From assembly GCA_003225595.1 (NCBI GenBank), contig QIAR01000168.1, positions 1-11,233 on the forward strand: DNA of 11,233 bases, given 5' to 3'. Below the pieces are notes generated by a model. The model saw only the letters and a program-made list of their open reading frames with translations. It was not told the origin of the DNA and made no database searches. The DNA comes from Acidobacteriota bacterium. Lineage in GTDB: Bacteria; Acidobacteriota; Terriglobia; Terriglobales; Acidobacteriaceae. A program made the position numbers and the translations under genes. Below are positions 7,950 to 11,233 of the stretch, one piece after another. Every line of letters begins with the position of its first letter. The stretch's first letter is position 1.

Positions 7950-7978
7950 TTGACAACCACGGTCACTTGAATCAAACT
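7950..7978 (+). promoter_or_regulatory. Candidate sigma-70 promoter for the GAF-TonB gene
   Basis: A perfect TTGACA -35 hexamer lies at 7950-7955 in the divergent intergenic region. The -10 at 17-base spacing (CAAACT, 7973-7978) matches the consensus at only three positions, so the promoter is weak or needs an activator. The palindrome TTGAATCAA (7967-7975) lies between and over the two boxes and would be well placed for an operator. Confidence 0.3.
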
Positions 7979-8044
7979 CGGGAGTAATGTCACCTTCCAT
8001 TCTAAGGATGAAACACCGACTCTGAAGATATAGTCGTGTTACCA

Positions 8045-8049
8045 GGGAG
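8045..8049 (+). promoter_or_regulatory. Shine-Dalgarno site of the GAF-TonB gene
   Basis: GGGAG lies 8 bases before the ATG at 8058. It is one of the few clear ribosome sites in this window and supports that start over the overlapping frame that begins at 8036. Confidence 0.7.
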
Positions 8050-8057
8050 TTACCAAA

Positions 8058-9629
8058 ATGGCGCATACATCAGTACCATTGTCTTCCACACCTGCGCCTG
8101 CAGGGCCAAATCCATCGGTGCTTTTTTCCGGGCGCAGACCTGGACCACCGGGACCATTGCCGCGGCCGCACCAGAGTCCCGACATTGGAAAATCGGATCA
8201 CCCGACTTCCGAGAATCAGGATCCCGAGCAGGTCATCGGCGTTTTGCGAACTGCGGTTGCGGCCGGTGACGTGGAAATGGACACGCTGCTGCAGTACATT
8301 GCCGAGGCGGCACACTCGCTGACCGGGGCCAATGGAGCAGCGATCGCCATGCGCCGGCATGACTTAATTATTTGCCAGGCGAGAGCCGGTGAGACGGCTC
8401 CGGACCTGGGCACAAAACTGGATGCGGATTCCGGCATTTCCGGGGAATGCCTGCGCACCGGCCGCGCTCTAAGCTGCGATGACATCAATAAGGACCTGCG
8501 TGTGGATGCGGAAGTCTGCCGGCGGCTTGGTCTGCGCTCGCTTGCCGCAGCGCCACTCTGCGGAAAGCGTGGAACTGTGGGCATTATCGAGGTCTTCTCT
8601 GCCCGTCCGCATTCGTTCCCCGATCGACACCTCGATTTGTTACGGCAGTTGGCAGAATTGGTTATGTCAGCTCGGGCGCGGTTTGCTGAGGCCGAAAAGC
8701 ACTCGCTATTGCCGGAAGAGGAAGTGCGGGCAGCAGCGATTCTCTCGTCAGCGATTCGCTTCACGTCGCAGGCCGCCATCCAGGCTAGACACGCGCTGGT
8801 CAGCCTGCTTAGTCGCATTGGTGATCGACGCCAGCACCCGTCGTTGGTAGGTGTTGCCGTCCTTGGCATTGTCATTCTCGCGGCTCTCACCGGGTTTTTT
8901 CTAAGGGTCCATGGAAAAATAAGTAATTTGTCAGCCGCGAATGCCGAGGCTGTCGCGAAGGCTCCCGAGAGTGTGGCACCGGGTTCTGATGTGTCCCCGT
9001 CTTCTGAGGTGGCTCTGGTTTGGAAGCCTGGTGCTGATACCGGCCCGGCTGAAGTTCGTCCGAAACCGACCACGGCCACGTCGGAAAAAAGGTCGGAGTC
9101 CGGGCGCAAAACGCAGCCAGGCGAAGTCGCTGAGGACGTAGTGCGCCGGACAGTAGAGCCGGCCGGTGCCTCCCACGGTTTTCCGCCCGGCACGGCAGCT
9201 ACTCCGGGAGCGTCACAACTAGCAGATCAGGCTTCCCCCGGTGAGAACGCGCTGGTTGTGTCCGGCCATCTCCTGAGCAGCGCACCGGCGAATTCGAGTG
9301 CCCTCGCGAATGTACTTTCCGTGCCGCCCAGATTGCCGCAACCCGCCATGCCGGTTTCACAGGGTATCTCTGAAGGCATGGTGGAATACCGGGTGAAGCC
9401 ATCTTATCCCAGTCAAGCGCGCACGATGCGATTGGAAGGCCCAGTCCTCCTGCAAGCGGTGATCACTGAAAATGGGACGGTACAGGATTTGAAGGTGGTT
9501 CGCGGGCAGCCGATCCTGGCTCGCGCTGCCGTCGATGCAGTTCGGCAGTGGCGCTATCGTCCGTACCGGCTGAATGGTAAACCGGTGCGCATGCAGACCG
9601 AGATCACGATCGATTTCAAGCTGCCGTAA
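8058..9629 (+). CDS. GAF domain / transmembrane / TonB C-terminal fusion protein
   Basis: A 523-residue three-part protein. A proline-rich N-terminus (1-55) has no signal peptide. Residues about 57-207 form a GAF domain: LLQYIAEAAHSLTGANGAAIAM, then SGISGECLRTGRAL, then LAAAPLCGKRGTVGIIEVFS and FPDRHLDLLRQLAELV. This is the canonical GAF order, and such domains bind small ligands or sense redox state. One membrane helix follows at 262-283, flanked by Arg/Lys on the N-terminal side, which predicts a cytoplasmic GAF and an outside C-terminus. A long Pro/Ala/Ser/Glu linker (about 290-435) could span the periplasm. The last 86 residues (438-523) are a TonB C-terminal domain: YRVKPSYPSQARTMRLEGPVLLQAVI, QDLKVVRG, AAVDAVRQWRYRPYRLNGKPV. 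No exbB, exbD or TonB-dependent receptor is in the window. The arrangement suggests a TonB-like energy or signal transducer whose behaviour depends on a cytoplasmic cue; that role is inference. Confidence 0.9.
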   Translation: MAHTSVPLSSTPAPAGPNPSVLFSGRRPGPPGPLPRPHQSPDIGKSDHPTSENQDPEQVIGVLRTAVAAGDVEMDTLLQYIAEAAHSLTGANGAAIAMRRHDLIICQARAGETAPDLGTKLDADSGISGECLRTGRALSCDDINKDLRVDAEVCRRLGLRSLAAAPLCGKRGTVGIIEVFSARPHSFPDRHLDLLRQLAELVMSARARFAEAEKHSLLPEEEVRAAAILSSAIRFTSQAAIQARHALVSLLSRIGDRRQHPSLVGVAVLGIVILAALTGFFLRVHGKISNLSAANAEAVAKAPESVAPGSDVSPSSEVALVWKPGADTGPAEVRPKPTTATSEKRSESGRKTQPGEVAEDVVRRTVEPAGASHGFPPGTAATPGASQLADQASPGENALVVSGHLLSSAPANSSALANVLSVPPRLPQPAMPVSQGISEGMVEYRVKPSYPSQARTMRLEGPVLLQAVITENGTVQDLKVVRGQPILARAAVDAVRQWRYRPYRLNGKPVRMQTEITIDFKLP

Positions 9630-9639
9630 AAACGATCAA

Positions 9640-10233
9640 TTACAACGTCGGGGATTTTGGAGTCGGCTCGCCTGACGAAAGGTTCAGGGCTCGTTTCAAG
9701 CTGCCACGTTCCTTCTGAATCTTGTCTTGCAACAACGTGATGGCGTAAATCAACTGCTCCGGTCTAGGCGGGCATCCGGGAACGTAAACATCCACTGGGA
9801 TGACCTGGTTCACACTCTGCACCAGCGCATAATTGTTGAACACCCCGCCCGAGGTGGCGCAAGCGCCCATCGAGATCACCCACTTAGGCTCCGGCATCTG
9901 CTCCCACAGCTGGCGAATCACAGGAGCCATTTTCTGCGCGACACGGCCTGCGATGATCATCAAGTCAGACTGCCGCGGCGAGGGACGGAACACCTCGGCC
10001 CCGAAACGGGCAATGTCGAATCGCGAGGCGCCCATGGACATCATCTCGATTGCGCAGCAAGCCAGGCCAAACGTCATTGGCCAGATTGAGTTCTTGCGCA
10101 TCCAGTTGATGGCGTTGTCGAGTGTGGTCAGCACGACTCCTTCGGGCGTGGGATTGCCGAAAGTCAATTCCTTGACCTTCTTCTGTCCGTGTTCAACCAC
10201 GACGTAGTTGCCAAAACTGAGATCGCGGCTCAT
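9640..10233 (-). CDS. nuoB: NADH-quinone oxidoreductase subunit B
   Basis: Peripheral-arm subunit of respiratory Complex I that holds iron-sulfur cluster N2, the last electron carrier before quinone. All four ligand cysteines are present: the tandem pair C59-C60 in FGLACCAIEMM, C125 in SMGACATSGG and C154 in VPGCPPRPEQL. The conserved GRVAQKMAP and RFGAEVFRPSPRQSDL segments are also intact. At 197 residues it is a normal length, with a short charged N-terminus and a C-terminal tail ending TPKSPTL. None of nuoA, C, D or others lies beside it; its upstream neighbour is a PsiE-like gene. It has no Shine-Dalgarno site, and the ATG overlaps the stop of a three-codon frame (ATGAAATTCTGATG). It converges on the GAF-TonB gene with 10 bases between stop codons. 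It may be the organism's only NuoB or a second copy; the window cannot say. Confidence 0.96.
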   Translation of the reverse strand: MSRDLSFGNYVVVEHGQKKVKELTFGNPTPEGVVLTTLDNAINWMRKNSIWPMTFGLACCAIEMMSMGASRFDIARFGAEVFRPSPRQSDLMIIAGRVAQKMAPVIRQLWEQMPEPKWVISMGACATSGGVFNNYALVQSVNQVIPVDVYVPGCPPRPEQLIYAITLLQDKIQKERGSLKRALNLSSGEPTPKSPTL

Positions 10234-10265
10234 CAGAATTTCATTCTAAATGGCAGCCGACGGAC

Positions 10266-10358
10266 TTACCAACCGGGACGCTGCCGGTGCAAAGCTGGTG
10301 GCATTCGCTTCTTCTTGTTGGGAACCGCCTCTTCCGCAGCGACCGTCGTTCCGGCTTC
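10266..10358 (-). other. Coding-like short frame between psiE-like gene and nuoB
   Basis: Starting in the stop codon of the PsiE-like gene but one base out of frame, this stretch stays open for 30 codons to a TAA at 10266-10268. It reads EAGTTVAAEEAVPNKKKR then MPPALHRQRPGW. The lysines are all AAG and most third positions are G or C, like the neighbouring genes. There is no usable start except an internal ATG at 10304, giving 12 residues. It may be a frameshifted C-terminal tail of the PsiE-like protein, a very small protein, or chance. Confidence 0.3.
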
Positions 10359-10851
10359 AGAGTTCCATGAGTTCCTTCGGGGCGGGAGCGTAGCGACGCA
10401 AGAGCGTAATGGAAAATACCAAGATCAGAACCAACAGCCCGAGCAAGCCAAGCTCAACCATGGAAGCGCGAAAAATACTTGCGCCCTGGGTCGACCACGT
10501 TCCCTCTTTGGTTAGAGTGGCTGCTTCCAGGGTAATCACGAGGATACGGCGAATTGAGGCAATCAGCCCTACGACCAGGAATGGCTCGGTAACCAGGATG
10601 TGCGAGCGAATGGAGATGCGAACAGTGTGTAGGATCTCCACGAGCATCAATACGACCAGTAGTTGGTCCAACACACGGAACGTCTCATTCGCAATCGTCC
10701 AGTGACTGATGCCATCCCATAGCAGTTTGCCAGCGCTCGCGATCGCCGCGAGGGCCGTGATGGAAAGCAACACGGCAAGGATGGAATAGATGGCCACTTC
10801 GGCTTTGCCCAGATGATCACCGAAGTGGTGGCGGAACCGGTCTTCGACCAT
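10357..10851 (-). CDS. PsiE-like membrane protein
   Basis: Small integral membrane protein of the phosphate-starvation-inducible PsiE type; the biochemical role of the family is not established. Four hydrophobic helices are visible: AIYSILAVLLSITALAAIAS, LDQLLVVLMLVEILHTVRI, PFLVVGLIASIRRILVITL and LGLLGLLVLILVFSITLL. The charged motifs between them (HTVRISIRSH after helix 2, ASIRRILVITLE in helix 3) fit the family. From the ATG at 10851 it has 164 residues. An upstream TTG at 10869 would add six. Neither has a clear ribosome site. The start lies about 60 bases downstream of the stop of a transposase reading the same way, so an insertion sequence may have replaced its native promoter. It is followed by nuoB 123 bases downstream and may share a transcript with it. 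I see no Pho box. Confidence 0.8.
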   Translation of the reverse strand: MVEDRFRHHFGDHLGKAEVAIYSILAVLLSITALAAIASAGKLLWDGISHWTIANETFRVLDQLLVVLMLVEILHTVRISIRSHILVTEPFLVVGLIASIRRILVITLEAATLTKEGTWSTQGASIFRASMVELGLLGLLVLILVFSITLLRRYAPAPKELMEL

Positions 10852-10885
10852 CTGCGAGGATGGTATCAACGGGACAGCCCGCTTT

Positions 10886-10899
10886 CAACTTCTCAGTTG
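10886..10899. repeat. Small hairpin between transposase and PsiE-like gene
   Basis: CAACT and AGTTG form a perfect 5-bp stem around a 4-base loop, 12 bases past the transposase stop codon. No T-run follows on the transposase strand, so it is unlikely to stop transcription well. It may be part of the insertion-sequence end. Confidence 0.35.
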
Positions 10900-10911
10900 G
10901 CGGAGGTGATG

Positions 10912-11233
10912 TCAAGCTGCCTGTGTAAATACTGAGAGGGTGCGGGTTTTCCATTCCAGATTGAATCGCTGGAAGATGGAGTAGATGATGCGGTCCACGC
11001 TCTCGACGTTCACAAAGCAAACCATCGGCGGCCGGGTGCGACGTCGCACCTCCACGAAGCAGCGCTCGATCACATTCGTAGTGCGTAATTTGCGCCACAA
11101 GTGTCGGGGAAAAGCAAAAAAGGAGAGCAATTCTGGCAGATCGCGTTCCAGCCGGCGCACCATGGCCGCGTACTGCCGCCGCCAACGCGCCCGGAAAGCG
11201 CGGAAGCCTGCTTCGGCCCGAGCCCGGCTCTCC
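10912..11233 (-). CDS. IS256-family (mutator-type) transposase, C-terminal part
   Basis: Only the last 106 codons are in the window; the frame is open to the window edge and upstream residues (ESRARAEAGFRAFRARWRRQ) belong to the same protein. The family signature is clear: LWRKLRTTNVIERCFVEVRR, then RTRPPMVCFVNVESVDRI and the closing YSIFQRFNLEW. These match the end of the mutator transposase domain, including the ERxxxExRRRTR region where the last acidic catalytic residue of the DDE triad falls. The family cuts and pastes or copies DNA through a DDE RNase-H-like nuclease. The two Asp residues are beyond the edge, so activity cannot be judged. The C-terminus ends in TQAA before a TGA. Confidence 0.88.
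   Translation of the reverse strand, partial: ESRARAEAGFRAFRARWRRQYAAMVRRLERDLPELLSFFAFPRHLWRKLRTTNVIERCFVEVRRRTRPPMVCFVNVESVDRIIYSIFQRFNLEWKTRTLSVFTQAA

Larger units (their letters stand above)
10871..11233 (-). mobile_element. Right-hand part of an IS256-family insertion sequence
   Basis: The window edge cuts an insertion sequence of the IS256 (mutator) family, identified from its transposase. The transposase 3' end and a short non-coding tail are present. The exact element end is uncertain: I place it near GGGACAGCCCGC at 10871 because IS256-type elements usually end some tens of bases after the transposase stop. The other terminal repeat and the target duplication lie outside the window and cannot be compared. 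Confidence 0.6.

Noticed and set aside
8216..9193. 325-codon reverse open frame
   Set aside because: It is a shadow of the GC-rich GAF-TonB gene on the forward strand; its Ser/Arg/Ala-rich sequence has no domain.

Overview
The window looks like ordinary chromosome from a soil-type Acidobacteriota (Terriglobia/Koribacter-like). I infer this from overall gene style: moderately high GC, a TPR-bearing secretin with no secretion operon around it, a TonB C-terminal protein fused to a GAF domain, a lone nuoB, and weak or absent Shine-Dalgarno sites at many starts. No rRNA, tRNA, CRISPR array, phage module or toxin/defence cluster was seen.

Layout from left to right. (1) A forward secretin-family outer-membrane protein (129-1973) converges on a reverse block, with a perfect 7-bp stem-loop and a 7-mer tandem repeat in the 98-base gap. 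(2) The reverse block holds a DsbA-like periplasmic thiol oxidoreductase (2072-3010), glutamine-dependent NAD+ synthetase (3123-4763) and a secreted protein with a BamE-like segment and a proline-rich tail (4917-5942). (3) A 458-base stretch without an intact gene (5943-6400) carries a decayed fragment that matches the C-terminal coding region of the next gene. (4) That gene is a reverse group II PLP-dependent amino-acid decarboxylase (6401-7846). (5) A divergent intergenic region follows, then a forward GAF / transmembrane / TonB-C fusion (8058-9629). (6) This converges, with only 10 bases between stop codons, on a reverse pair: nuoB (9640-10233) preceded by a PsiE-like four-helix membrane protein (10357-10851). 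(7) The right edge is the 3' end of an IS256 (mutator) family transposase running out of the window, its stop only about 60 bases upstream of the PsiE-like gene's start.

The genes do not form one pathway. Several concern the cell envelope (secretin, DsbA-like protein, the BamE-like secreted protein, TonB fusion, PsiE-like protein) and two concern NAD(H) (NAD+ synthetase, Complex I subunit B). I see no convincing undescribed multi-gene system. The most rewarding observations are the GAF-TonB fusion, the decarboxylase relic, a likely Phe in place of the usual catalytic-loop Tyr in the intact decarboxylase, the detached nuoB, and a coding-like short frame between psiE and nuoB.
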